Position numbers and translations under genes: made by a program. Of a stretch of DNA of 35,091 nucleotides, positions 8,710 through 20,839 are shown piece by piece. The notes under the pieces are model-generated. The model had not been told where the DNA came from and ran no database searches. It saw nothing but the letters and a program-made list of their open reading frames with translations. Numbering within the stretch: position 1 is the stretch's first letter; each line of letters starts with the position of its first letter. The stretch is from Neolentinus lepideus HHB14362 ss-1 (taxonomy: Eukaryota > Basidiomycota > Agaricomycetes > Gloeophyllales > Gloeophyllaceae). The DNA lies in the NCBI GenBank assembly GCA_001632425.1, contig KV425677.1, forward strand, positions 19,043-54,133, read 5' to 3'.

Positions 8710-11123
8710 ATGAATGACCGCGCGTCCCTCTCCGCACCCACTCCCCGCCGCGCTACTGTCACTGGCCCTACCCGTCCGCCGCGCAGCATTCTCAGGTCAT
8801 TGCCGCCATCTGCGTCATCCAAGCGCTTCTCCCTGCCCGAAACGTCTTCCCCGCCCAACGGCCGACCGCGCTTCGCAAGCATCAACATTCCTTCAGCCGC
8901 GTTTATCGACACGGGCGACGACGGGGACAGGCTCGCGAGGGCGTGCGGGATGCCGCCGCCGTCGCATTACTCTGACTTTCCCTCTCCGTCTGGATCTCCT
9001 CGGTCCCCGTCTGAGCAGTTGGAATTTACCTACCCGGACTGGCGCGGTCGCTCGCGAAAGGAAACCGCGGACGATGCGAGGGGGAGGAGGAGGGCGAAGC
9101 CGATGCCTAGGCCGGACGTGAAGCAGGTGTATAAAATACTGGATGGGGTGTTGAGAGGGATGGGCGTGAACATGAAGGAGGTGTTGGGGTTGCAGGATGT
9201 GTTGGGGATGTATGAGGAGGACGATGACGATGATGACGAGGGAGGGGCAAGGGGGCCTAAGCGTGAGCGTCTGCTTCTTGTTCTCTGGAAGGCGAGCACT
9301 GATCGGAGGGTTCGTGTTCGTGTTTAGGTGTGTTCGGTGTTTCTCCTCTGAAAAGCATCCAATACGCATCGGCGCCTGTGGTTGTGGGAGGGTATGAAGC
9401 GAGGATACCGATCGTGGTTCACAAGTGTGTCGAGCAGCTGTTGAAGACGGGTACGTGTACAACACACTTTGTGGCTGCTCTAAACTCACGTTCATGCCTT
9501 TGCCCACCTCCTCTACCCGCCTTACCTCGTACCTTCTTGGCCCACCTCCATCTCTGCTCGGTCAATTCACCACCCCACAATGCAAACAGGCATCTACCAA
9601 CCAAATCTCTTCCGCCTCCTGCCATCGCGCGAGCGGCACCTGTTCCTCATATCCGTGTTCGACTCCAACGCCGACTTATCGCCGCCGTCTGATTCGCCCG
9701 CCACGCGTCGTGCAGAGGAAGGATACAGTGGTCGTGCAGAAGATTACAGGTCGTCGAGTCGCAGAGAAGATCGCGGTTCCTCGAGTCGCAGAGAGCAAGC
9801 CAACGGCCCCACGCGAGCAGGGTACGGCGCGGCCTTCTCGCTCGCGCCCGAGCGCACAGAGGACGTGTGCGCGTTGCTGCTGAGCTACCTCGGGAGCCTC
9901 CCCGGTGCGGTCGTGGGCGGCGCCGTGGGGCGCGCCCTGTGGGAGTGGTGCGTCGCGCGTTCCGGGTCCGGGGATGCGGGCGCGGAGGCGGAGGTCGCGA
10001 CGCTGCTGCTGACGCTCCTCCCGCCGCCGACGCTCGCGCTGTTTGCGTACTTGATGGGGTTTTTCGAGACGGTGGCGGTGGGGTGCGGGGAGAACGGGAT
10101 GTGGGAGGGGGATGTGGGGAGGGTGTTTGGGGCGGGGGGGCTGGGGTGTAAGGGGGGGAGGGAGGAGAAGTGGAGGGGGGAGAGGATGTTGGTGTGGATG
10201 ATGCGGCGGTGGGGGGCGATTAGTGAGGCGCTGTTTGGGGGCGGGGAGGTGGAAGTTAGGAGGAGGGGGTCGGTGCAGGAGAGGCGTGGCCCTGTGCGGT
10301 CTCCGTCCCGGTCTCAGGACAAGGAGGTTGGGGTGGAGAAAGAGAGACCTGTGAGGCGGCGCGCGACTGTTCATGGGGGCGGCGAGCGCGAGCGGCCGGG
10401 GCTTGCGAGGAGGGCGGAGAGGAGGGACGGGGCCGCGCCGTACGTGTCGCCAAAGGGCGGCCATCGCCGGCTCGCGATGCAGGACGCATACGAGTTTGGG
10501 GCGGGGAGGGAGCATGAGGGGGATGAGGCGACGCCGAGGCCTGTGGGTGGGGATGGGTATCCGTTCCCTGATGCTGTTCGGATCTTGCGCTCGTCAGATC
10601 CGTCGGCGGAGGTGGGGGAGGTGCCGGGTTTGAAGAGGTCAGTGTCGACTGCTTCGTCGGGTTCACCGTTTTCGGAACAAGGGGCGGAGGATGTGGACGG
10701 TGCTCGCGCGTGTTTGGGTCCTCATGTTGGTGAGTCTTTTGCGTTTTGTTCGCTGGGTTGTGAAGACGAGGACTGATTTGGGCATCAGTAGATGACTCTG
10801 GCTCTGTGGACCGACTTCTTGCGGAGAGGGATAAGAGGATCACGAGCCTCGATGAGGAGCTTGAGAGCGCCAGGAGCAAGATTCGCGACCTCGAAGCGAA
10901 GATGGCGACCGACAAGTCTCGCTGTCCACCGCCATCGTGTCCCCAGCTGGATGTGAACGTGCCGTCTGAGCAGGATGGGCTGGACTGGTGCGATTTGCTG
11001 GTGACTGGCGGCGACGAGGAGCTGAGGCGGCGGCTGGACCGAGTGGTTGGTGAGCGCGATGAGACGAGAAGGGTGTTACGGGAGGTTATAAGGTTGGTGG
11101 AGGCGACGGCGAGGTTGGGGTGA
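8710..11123 (+). CDS. Divergent RhoGAP-domain protein with C-terminal coiled coil
   Basis: Four exons: 8710-9262, 9328-9450, 9590-10729, 10792-11123, giving 715 residues; an upstream in-frame ATG at 8617 would add 31. I chose 8710 because MNDRASLS begins a Ser/Pro-rich tail and the 31 extra residues look like translated leader. Order: disordered Ser/Pro/Arg-rich region (1-135), a helix-rich block ending in an acidic run (YEEDDDDDDEGG, about 166-177), then the RhoGAP domain from FGVSPLKSIQYA (about 187). Its blocks are IPIVVHKCVEQLLKTG, NLFRLLPS with the arginine finger at Arg234, VCALLLSYLGSLPG, and TLLLTLLPPPTLALFAYL. A low-complexity Arg/Ser-rich insertion of some 50-65 residues sits after the finger. 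A disordered tail and two coiled-coil stretches (SVDRLLAERDKRITSLDEEL and EELRRRLDRVVGERDETRRV) finish the protein. RhoGAPs switch off Rho/Cdc42/Rac at membranes and the cytoskeleton; substitutions at other signature positions leave activity uncertain. Confidence 0.82.
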
Positions 11124-11475
11124 TTGGAAATTGAATTGATATGTATAGGATTGGTTGTATTGATGTGCTTCCTGGACACTGGAACCTGTTTATATGTCCT
11201 ATGCCTTCCATTCGAGCGGCGCATACAACGGTGATGTTATACGGAGGTGAGCAGGGGATAGCATCAGTGCCACATGAACTCAATTCCCAAGGAGGGCCCG
11301 CCAACCTTTGGGTGTGTGTTCATTCACACTCGAATTTCGGTACCGTCTGTCTTGGGGCAAGGGGGGAGACGTGTTAAACCCAATCACTAGAAGCAAGGGT
11401 ATACGTGTTATGACAAAGTACATTGAAGTCAAAGTTACATGTTCCCTCCAGTATCGTGACGGGGTATATATATAT
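11124..11475. other. Convergent intergenic stretch
   Basis: This 352-bp spacer lies between the stop codons of the RhoGAP gene (+) and the P450 gene (-). It should contain both 3' UTRs and polyadenylation sites. Nothing else is apparent beyond a short (TA)n run near 11465-11474. Confidence 0.5.
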
Positions 11476-13922
11476 CTAATCTCTAGGCGCGATGCTCACT
11501 TGCAAGGGTAGTTGGGCGCCCTTTCCGGACTGGCCCTCGACCATGGGCGCCATGACGAGGCAGGGCTCGCGGCGGAGGCGCGTGGCGTCCTTTGTCAGCG
11601 AGAAGTGGAATTGGTCGATGAGATCGAAGAGGAAGGTTTGTAGTTCGAAGAGGCTGGTGCCAGAACGTGGATGAGTAGAGAGCAGGCACGGACAGGTTGG
11701 GTGGGGACTTACGCTATACGCCAGCCGAGACACGATCGGAAGCCGCCGGAGAAGGTCATACTGGAAGGAAGGAGGTGGTCAGCGGAGGGACGCGGAAGAG
11801 GGCTGGAGTACTACTGACAGATTCGAGTACATGCCGACGGTGAGGCCGGTCTTATTATTTAGACCTGGGAAAGACGCGTCGAGCCAGCGCTCGGGTTTGA
11901 ATGCATGCGCGTCCGGGCCCCATACGTCTTTGTTTCTGGGTGGCGATTATCAAATGTGGAGACGCCAGATTGATCGTATAAGAGGGCGTACCTGTGATAG
12001 CCGGCGACGGATATGATCATCTTCGTCCCGGCGGGTACGAACACGTCGGATATTTGCTCTCCTTTCGATGTGACGATGGGTTTGTGCAAGGGGATCACGT
12101 CGTCGGTGCGCGGTTGCCGGTTCATGTGGTAGCCCACTGGGTGGAGGCGCAGGACTTCCTGCGTGGACAATGGTTAATAACGCAGAATAGATTAATGGCA
12201 CCGCGTCGAGGAATCAAATATAACAGCTCGCTCACCTTTATGACGCTGTTGAAGTAGGGGAGGTTATCGATTTCGTTGACCCACTTGTCTTTGTCCTCGA
12301 GGTCCCGGACGCCTCTCGCGCGAGCGGCGCGAATCTCGTCGCGCAGGCGTTGCTGGGCGCGCTGGTCTTTCGCTAGTTCGTATAGCGCAAAGCAGAGTGT
12401 GGCAGCTGTTGTGTCGTGGCCCGCGAAGAGTACAGTGCTGTGATGGACGTGAGGTAGTTTAGTTGTAACAGTCGTTGAGGAAAATGACGGGATGCTTACC
12501 ATACTTGAGCTAGCATTTCCTCGCGGGAGAGCTTGCTGCTCCCGTTGTGGGAAGAATTCGCGTTGACTGCCGGCGAGAGCGGAGAACAGCTAAGCCACCG
12601 CCAAAAAGAAATAAGAGTGCGTGTAGACTTACTGAGGAGCGTCAGCAAATCGAATCCCTTCGCCTTCCCCATGCCGCCGCGCGTCCTGTCGAGGCTGTGC
12701 ACGCCGCGCTCCTCGGTGACGAGCGACCGCGCGACGCCGTTGACGACCTTCTTGACGCTGCGCAGGCGCTCTAGGCCGCGGTTCGGGATGTGGTCGAAGA
12801 GGAAGCGCACGACCGGGGGCGGGAGGAGGTGCATGCAGCCCTGGGCGAGGACGGCGGCTGTGTTGGGAAGGGCGAAGGCTTCTATTCTGGTGGGGGTAGC
12901 GTTAGATGAGAAATGGGAAAGAAGAAAGGACTGGGGAGCGGCAGGAGTGGATACGGACGTCATGTTCTCGTATGCCTTGCCCAGCTCGCTTTCAAGATCG
13001 TCGAGGGCGCCGATGTCGTATCCAAAGGCCGCTGTGTAATATTTGAACAGGCCACGCGATCAGAAACGCCGGAGAGATGTCAAGGGATGTTAAGTTGGCT
13101 AGGAAAAGACAAGTGTGGGGCGCACCTTCGCCGATGATATCCAGAGAGGCACGGTTGATCCATTTGGGAAGGTTGATCACGACCGGATAGATGTCTTCGT
13201 GCAGGGCGTCTTCCTCGTCCCCGGATATTAATATGGTGCGCCATTTGGATGTGAGCTGCAGGGACATCTCAGTGTAAGTTGAGACCTGGGGGATTTTCCT
13301 TACGCTCTCGGCTGTTGCTCTGAACAACGGGATGAGGCTCTTTGCTTGAGCCACTCCGAATGCGGGGCTCATGACCTTTCTGTGGCGTCTGTGAGTATCC
13401 GCTATCACAGGTTTTAGATGGGTGAGTTGCTCAGTTGCTCATTAAAAGAGGGAACCGACCGTCTGCCCAAGCTATCCCAGGGCCTAGCAAGGTGCGTAGG
13501 ACTTCTCGATCTTGAGGCGGTTGAGTGTAGTTGGTAAAGTTGGTCTGAAAGATGTGTTGAATTGCCTTTGGGTCGCAGATCATAAGACGGTCCTCCTACA
13601 AACCGCCAATAAGGGATAGGATAAAATACGTAGAAAGTATGATTACCCCGAGTGGTGCTTTGAAGCGCAAGACCGCGCCATATCTTTCTTGCCATTCAAA
13701 GTCCACTTCGCCCACTTGTCCCTGGCGTATTTGGCGATAATTGCCTGTATAATCGTGAGAAATATAGATCCCGCATAGGGATCGCCGGGTCGAACCTAGC
13801 AGAAACGACTCCGCATTTGGACCTCTGATGTCGGCTAGTAGGCTGGACCGGGAGCGACGCCTGTGGAGGATGTACACGCAGAGCAAGGCAGCGCAGGCGA
13901 GGGCGGCATAGGGAATGGACAT
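11476..13922 (-). CDS. Cytochrome P450 monooxygenase, microsomal class, basidiomycete type
   Basis: Thirteen exons: 13922-13796, 13744-13647, 13595-13460, 13401-13304, 13255-13126, 13031-12959, 12886-12633, 12566-12500, 12437-12236, 12158-11992, 11935-11819, 11760-11713, 11653-11476. Phases agree throughout and give 564 residues. The N-terminus (MSIPYAALACAALLCVYIL, then HRRRSR) is a membrane anchor with a positive stop, so the enzyme should sit on the ER facing the cytosol and use cytochrome P450 reductase. Diagnostic motifs are all intact: I-helix AGHDTT at 333-338, K-helix EVLR at 396-399, PERW, and heme loop FSGGFRSCLG with the heme-ligand Cys500. Two junctions, near 13256-13303 and 12887-12958, are less certain: both introns could be read through in frame, but they have good donors, branch sites and acceptors, and removing them restores the family pattern. 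The substrate is not predictable; family number left unassigned. Confidence 0.93.
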
Positions 13923-15659
13923 GGGAGGATAAGAGCCAAGAATAGGAATGGAGGGAGGGGGAATGAATATTGACGAAGAACAAGGTTCTTAAAGGCGAGG
14001 GAGGCCGTTCCGCGAAGACCGAGCGTCCTTCGTCTGTTCCGTGGTGACAGTGTGACTTGTCATTTGGGTGACGCCATCGGAAGAAGTAGACAATATCAGT
14101 CCATATCGCCATCAGACGCAGCAGAATAGACTCGAGGCATGTCCGTGGCGGAGATGGAAAGTAGGTGTATTTTGTGGATTACAAGTAGTTGATGGGCGTA
14201 GTGCGCGCGCTCGATCACCCCTTCCCGATTCGCAGGTCTTCGCCAGGCCGATGTAATTCCCCGAAGCACAGCCTTCGTCCCCTGCTCGGAAGCGGCCTTT
14301 CTTTCTTTGCGCCTCTTCCACAGGAACGCGATATGCAACATGCAACTGGCGGATGCTCGCGCTGCTCAAGTCGTGCACTTGTACGTGTTGCCCAACCCAA
14401 TCACGGCCGGCGGATCCGCGTCTGATGGTCGGAGGAATGGTCGGCATCCGGCAGGAGAGCGAACGCCCGAGTTAAATCGGGACATAACGATCTCCTTTTA
14501 TGGAACATGACTTCCGTATTTGGAGCATCTGGAAATGCTATCTTGCTTATCGTAGATTTATATTTCCTCAGTGTGCCCGATCGACCCTGATCGAGATACT
14601 CGTTGGGGCCTTGTACAAGTCAGTTCAGTAAGTGTTCGACGAGTACAAAGGCGGGACTAGAGGCGTCTGGCCAGAGAATCGCGAAACCCTGACATCTTCC
14701 ATCACTTGGAGTCGAGAAGCCACCAGCACAGAACTCCTGAGCTCCTGCCGAAGCGCTGATTTCATCTGGTACGTATCTTGATAACGAGGCTTCATGACAG
14801 CAACCTACCTCGACTCGACAGCACACAGAGCCTAATTGTCACAGAAGTCGCTGAGGTGATTGACTAAATACTGAATATCTGAAGCGCCCGACGCGAGCGC
14901 ACCCGACGCTGAGCAGTAGATACGCGCAAACGACGCACAGTAAGATGGTCGGATAATTATCATTTCATTATGACAAACACAGGGTCCGATGAGAAGACGA
15001 GTCTTCGGGTACTCAAGACGTCCTGTGAGTCACTCGTGTGAGACCATCTCAAAGACAATAAGTAAAGTGAGCCCTTTGACATGTCACGCCCCGAGCTACC
15101 CGAACTCTATCGCCTTCGGTGGCGTTAAGCCCGAGAACTTACGCTGCTGATTTGACTCAAGTAGGCGCTATAGGTCTCGTATTCTGGGCGGGGTCGTCAT
15201 TTTCCAAGGACCGGCGCCCCCCGTCTGTAAATAATTTGTCTCACGTTCGGATGCACAATCACAGGCACAGTCGGATGATGTCCAAACGTCATTCAGTCAC
15301 CTTGATTTTCGCACACAATTGTGACTAGTTGCATCTCACATCTTTGAATCGAACTCAGGATAGACTGAGCGCCAGGTAATACAAGCATTCACCCGTTTCG
15401 AGTACGTTACTTCTCACTACACGTTGGTCTATTTCTGACGCTTCTATAAATCTGACAAAGATGCATCCGATTTTCGGTTAGGTGAGCGCAAGAATCGCTC
15501 CACCAGCTCACACGAGGGTCTCGACGAGATGTATGCAACATCGGGCGGAAAATCGTACCACGATACAGTACTGTAATTGACCACCATTGTCACTGACTCG
15601 TCTGTCAAATATCAGGCCATGTGGTACACGTCGACTTGCTAGCCGAATAGTGCACAATC
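13923..15659. other. P450 5' flank and start of gene desert
   Basis: This should contain the P450 promoter, but I cannot pick a clear TATA box. Open frames on either strand around 14096-14510 are mutually overlapping shadows with arginine-rich, non-conserved translations. Beyond about 14500 the sequence is more AT-rich and has stop codons in all frames at short intervals. I see no gene. Confidence 0.45.
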
Positions 15660-18600
15660 AGGCCTAGGGATGACGTTGGAACATGTCGAAGCACTCGATT
15701 CCATCCTTGGAGCCTTGGTTTGCTGCAGTATCTCGGCTCTTGAATCATCATGCATTGAGTTCTAGGCCAGGCAAGCACAAACCCTCTGGAGTATGTTGGA
15801 GGCAAACGTACCGTATCACCCAACCGCACCACAGATACCACAACGTCTGCTTCCGCAGCGAGACCAGCGAGCGAAATCGTGCGACCATAATACAACGGCC
15901 TCGCTAAAAGTGTGCTGCGGCCAGATCACCCCCAAGTACGGTCAGTGAATTGATATCTCATCCCGGACGTACGGATAGGATGGGATGATGGGCTACTCGC
16001 AGGACCGTATATCCCGGCGACGATCATTTACTGAGCGATACTAAGACTGGTCACCGCACGGAAGCCGCTACCTCCTCTGCATTTCCCTTGCCGCGAATCT
16101 TAGCCCCAGTGTCCCACTCCGATAAACTGTGCTGCAAGGAACCGGGGGGCAGTTGGCCTCCTCGTTTCGGTACCCGAGGTCGCAGGGAGTGATGGCAGAT
16201 CAGCTTAAGTGTCCGAGATGCCCACGATACATAATGCGGACAGTAAAAGGCTTGCTGAGATTTTGAGAGAGTTACCGGGGTTGCGGGTAGTCTGGTAGTT
16301 CAGAGTTATGGAGGGCTCAGGTCAATGATTTAGTTCTACGCACAATGACAAACCACCGAGGAGAGAACGTACCGCTATCGTCGGGCATAACCCTTCGCTC
16401 GCCCTCCTGTATCTCGAATTGTACCGATAACGGATGGACTGAAGTGGTAGGCCAGACTATATGCGAATCATTCAAATGCACTACAGATAACCACAATATT
16501 AATGTCTGCTTCGATAGCGAGAGACGTCCACCGGCTAACGAAGCGAGCCCTATCGAAAATAATACAATGGCATCACTAAAACTCTGATGCGGCTAGATCA
16601 CCCCATCCGGTAAGTGAGGTTTCATATGCATCGTCAGCCTGGACGTACGGATATTTGACGTCACATAAGCTGGGATGATGTTGTGCTAACAAGGGTAGTT
16701 GTGCTCCTTAGTCCGAAGTCGTATATAGGACCGTGTTAGCCGGGAATGATAGAAGCGACGGTGTTTTAGCACACTCATTTATTGGATAATCCTGAGACCA
16801 TAGGTAGACTTACCAAGCCTGGTCAACGTAATGAAGCCCCGGTCCTCAGCTGTCGGAAAAGACAGATGGCATCTCTCTTACCAAGAATCTCTGTCCCAAG
16901 TGTCCCACGCCGGTAAATTTTGAATTTAAGGCATCGACGTCGTTCTGCAAGGAACCAAGAAGCAGTTGGCCTCCTCTCTTGGTGCCCGAGGTTCCCGAGA
17001 GTGATCGCAGATCAACTACAATGTCCTGGCATTGTCTGCTTCGATAGTGAGAGACGTTCACCGCGTTCACCGACCAACGAGCACGACCAGAAATATGCGA
17101 CCATATACAATGGTCTGGTGAAAATTGTGCTGCGGCTAGACCACCCTCACGGCACTGGTCAAGGACGGTCAGTGGATTGACGTTTCATACACATCATCAG
17201 ATTGGCGGGGATAATAAGGAGACATGAGTAGTTGCGCTGCAGTCATAGAACCGGATTATCCGGGAATGACAGAAGCAGCAGTTGTTAGAAAACTCATTTT
17301 ATTGGATAATCCTGAGACCATAGGTAGACTTACCGAGGCCTGGTCAACATAGGGAAGCGTCCCTCTTGATATGAATTAAGCATGGTCCCAAGCTGTTGGA
17401 CAGGAGAGATGGAATCTCTCTTGCCGCGAAACCCAATGTCCCACGCCGATAAATTTTGAACCTAAGACATTGATGTCGTGCTGCAAGGAACCAGGGGGTA
17501 GTTGACCTCCTAGTCTTGGTGTCCGAGGTCGCCGAGAGTGATGGCAGATCAACTTGTCCGTGATGACAGAAGCAACAGTTGCTGTTATTGGACGATACTA
17601 ATACCTAACTGGCTACCACCGGCAGGACCAGACTGGTCAACATCCGGAAGCCATTACACGTCTCTCCCCGGATGGGGTCCTTAGGACAGAGGGCAACGCC
17701 TTTGCCGCGAATCTCTGTCATCAGTGTCCCACGCCGATGAACTTTGAATCCAAGTACTGCAAGGAACCGGGGAGCAGTTGGCCTCCTAGCTCTGGTACCC
17801 GAGGTTGCCGAGAGTGATGACAGATCAACTTGTCCGTGATACACGCGATACATAATGAGGACAGCGAAGAGGTACTGACAACTTTGTTACCGGGGGTGCT
17901 GGAAGCCTGGTATTTCAGAGTTATGGAAGGATCGGGTCAATGATTTAATTCTATGTACAATGAAAAACCACCGAGGAGTGTGGTGGAGGCAAACGCACCA
18001 CTATCGTCGGGAGTGACCGTTCGCGCGCCCTCCTGGATCTTGAATTGCACCGATAACGGATGAATGAAAGTAGTATGCCAGCCTTTATCCAAATCATCCA
18101 ACCGTACCACAATATCTGCTTCGATAGCGAGAGAGGTCAACCGTTCACCGACCACCAATGAGACCATCGAAAACATGTGATCATATACAATGGCTTGGCG
18201 AAAATTGTACTGTGGATAGATAGGCGAACATCCCCCCTATCCGATACCGGCACCACGTGTCAAGCACGGTCAGTGAATTGAGGTTTCAGCCCGGACGTAC
18301 GGATATCTAACGTCAGATAGGAGGGGATGATAGTCTGACAAGAGTCGTTGCGCTGCTCACTTTCAGGCCCGCATTAACCGGGAATAACAGAAGCAACGAT
18401 GTGTTAGCAAACTCGTTTATCGAACAATCCTGAAACCATAGGCAGACTTACCAAGGCCTTATCAACGTCCGGACACCCCCCTCATGATGTGGATTAAGCA
18501 TCGTCCCAAGCTGTCGGACAGAACAGAGAGCATCTCCCTTGCCCGCGAATCTCTGTCCTGAGTGTCCCACGCCGATAAACTTTGAATTTAAGGCATTGAT

Positions 18601-18830
18601 GCCGTGCTACAAGGAACCAGGGGGCAGTTGGCCTCCTAGTCTTGGTGCCCGAGGTCGCCGGGAGTGATGGCAGATCAACTTGTCCATGATACCCGCGATA
18701 CATTATGCGGACGGCAAAGAAGTTGCTGACGTTTTTGAGATTTCGATAGAGTTACCGGGGGTGCAGGTCCACAGTGGGCTGCCGGCGGTAAGCCAGTTGG
18801 GGAATCCCTGATGGTACAGAGTTGTGGAGG
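15660..18830 (-). repeat. Degenerate tandem array of coding-derived repeats (about five copies)
   Basis: A long unit recurs in direct orientation. One block of about 70 bp (around AAGGAACC..GGGGGCAGTTGGCCTCCT, running on to GAGTGATGGCAGATCAACTT) occurs five times, at about 16137, 16947, 17480, 17759 and 18608. Spacings are about 810, 533, 279 and 849 bp, so full units are 0.8-0.85 kb and two are internally deleted. A second block (TCTGCTTCGATAGCGAGAGA) occurs at about 15848, 16507, 17035 and 18115. A third (GTTACCGGGG) occurs at 16275, 17886 and 18751. Minus-strand translation keeps related peptides in different copies: SLAIEADIVV, SLAIEADINIVV and LAAEADVVV; also VQFKIQEGARTVTPDDSG and VQFEIQEGERRVMPDDSG. 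Frames are interrupted by stops and frameshifts, so these look like decayed exons of a tandemly duplicated gene. I do not recognise the family. Confidence 0.75.
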
Positions 18831-20839
18831 GCTCGAGCGGCAGGTTGGGAGTTCTCGACGAGATCCACCCGAGGTTGACTCAACGTGAAAAAGGAGTTCC
18901 ATAGCTAGACTGCGCAAAATTTTCGGCGTTGGCGGACGATCCACGAAGCGATGCATCCGAGATGCGTACTCGGAGTGTTTCGAGAGGGAGTTTTAAACTT
19001 CTACAGCGGGGTATAGAGTCAACTCAAGGAGGCTTACGTCTCTAGGTGGTATTGGGATCCGCAGAAGGCTGCAGAACGTGAAGACTCCGCCCATGACGGA
19101 GGGTCTAGGCGGTGGGGTGCCTACCAGCATTAAAGGTTCGATTAATAACCCAGCTGAGTGCCATACGAGCACGTCAGTTTCTTTTACTGCGCGTGAGATA
19201 GAGAAAAATGCTTGCCGTCGATTACGGTGGCGTTTCTAGGATAATATAATCAATACAACAAAGCCGCGGCACCATCGAAACAATAATAAGTCATTAGAGC
19301 GCCCCGGTCGGAGACGGTGATCAAATAAAATAGGCGGGGATTCTGCATGAGAAGGGGTACATAAGGCGCTTTTTATCTTGCGGTCTTGGATTCTTCCAGT
19401 CAGGTCATGGCTGGCACACGGAGAGATGCAAGTCCGACATCATTAGGAAATATTGAATGTCCTCGTACCACGGGTGGTCAGTAATTTGGCATACATTTTA
19501 GCGACAGCTGGAATACACGATGGAACTTGACACGGGACGTTGATTCACCGGAACGTCGTCCATGCAAAGACACTGTCCGATTCGACCATCCTGGCGGCAA
19601 ATACCGTACCGCTGACATCGAGTGAAGTGTGTGAATAGACGACTGTAGGACCTTGGCACCAGACTGAGTTGTTATATTCTACCGTTGAGGTCGGAGCCGT
19701 GAGCCCGCTGAATTTCAACAGTATACAATAAGACGTTAGTTTTAGCTTCTGATTTTTGCTAAGGTGAATTCGGCACCTAGCGCGCATAAGGGCATGCCAC
19801 CAGAAATGCTTGACCCCATTGGAAACGTCATGGCGGCGTATACGACGATAAAGCTGCTGCAAGCAAGAAAGATACCAACGACGTTGGGAAATAAGAATAC
19901 GCACGTTCCGATCACACCACATAGTCATCAGGTTGCAGTTACGCACCGCCGGCATCCGGGGAAACAATTTAATGAGCCAGGCATACACGATATAAGGACT
20001 TGCACCTCGCACCATTTTCATCATCACTCTCTTCTGTCCATACCGATTCCATAATCGATCTGATCACGGATCGTACGGTCAGCGCGAACCAAGAAGAAGT
20101 GAATGCGGTGCCTTTTCGAGCATTGACGAAATTGGTGATAGCAGGATATTCCGAGCTGGTGATAGAGGCAGCATGTTCTGTTTGCATCTACAAGCGTTAT
20201 AAGATGATGCAGGTCCCTAACTTCAGATCCCCCATCGTATAAGTATCAACCTTGCTATGAGCGCGTCAAAGCCACAGACCGTTCGTCGTCAGTCCAGACG
20301 CGCGCAGGACCAAAACCTACAGTCAGCACCTGATACTGTTTCCAAGATCTGGCCTCCGTACCTTCTCCACAATGACGAGGGAGTTGAGGATTGAGCGCAG
20401 GTGAATCTGGGTAGCGTATGTTGAAGAACACCAAATTTTCAGCATAAACCACCGAGATTTAGGCGCGTATAGGCAGCGAACCATGGTAATGACTTATCTG
20501 ACGAGGCCTGAGTCGAAGAGCGACTCAGCTCTATGGCTCAGGAACGTGACAGGGATGCATGATATCACTGCCACGCCCCACGTGGCAGCTGGTATTGGCG
20601 CCGTATACTCCTCGAATGCAGGCATGCTCTGAGTTTTCGACGTCAATCATAGATCATATATACAAGCTATCCAAGAATGGTGACTTATCGATGCGGCGAG
20701 GTGAGTAGTGGAGAACCCGCCGAGTGAATAGTCTCGATCGGCAGTTTAGTGCAATCGTTGATCGCTGGCAAGGCTTCATGAAAGACGTGTGCATGTACGT
20801 GTTATCCGATTCGAGTGCCTCAAAGATGACATCGGGAAA
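18831..20839. other. Gene desert between the two repeat arrays
   Basis: No intact gene is supported. On the minus strand near 19745-19910 one frame reads FPNVVGIFLACSSFIVVYAAM, a plausible transmembrane segment. A neighbouring frame just upstream reads MWCDRNVRILISQ, similar in feel to the loop of fungal multi-pass membrane proteins (xLWxRNRxI). The two are not joined by a usable intron, so at most this is a membrane-protein relic. Confidence 0.35.

Noticed and set aside
9419..10515. Long open frames antisense to RhoGAP exon 3 (for example 9676-10515 on the minus strand)
   Set aside because: They mirror the GC-rich coding strand, giving proline/arginine-rich translations with no family signal. 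They are shadows of the real exon.
14096..14510. Overlapping open frames on both strands upstream of the P450 gene, up to 111 codons
   Set aside because: Several frames are open at once, which reflects composition. None shows splice support, a recognisable motif or a clean start context.
15345..15365. tRNA-like T-loop (GAATCGAACTC) in the gene desert
   Set aside because: The flanking bases do not form the T-stem, and no anticodon or acceptor stem could be found at the right distance.
15660..18830. CRISPR-like or satellite array
   Set aside because: Unit length (0.8 kb), unequal spacing and protein-level conservation do not suit either; this is eukaryotic DNA with tandemly duplicated, decayed coding sequence.
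19545..20027. 160-codon minus-strand frame as an intact gene
   Set aside because: The plausible membrane-protein segment lies in a different frame from the 160-codon one and the two cannot be joined by a legal intron. At most a relic.
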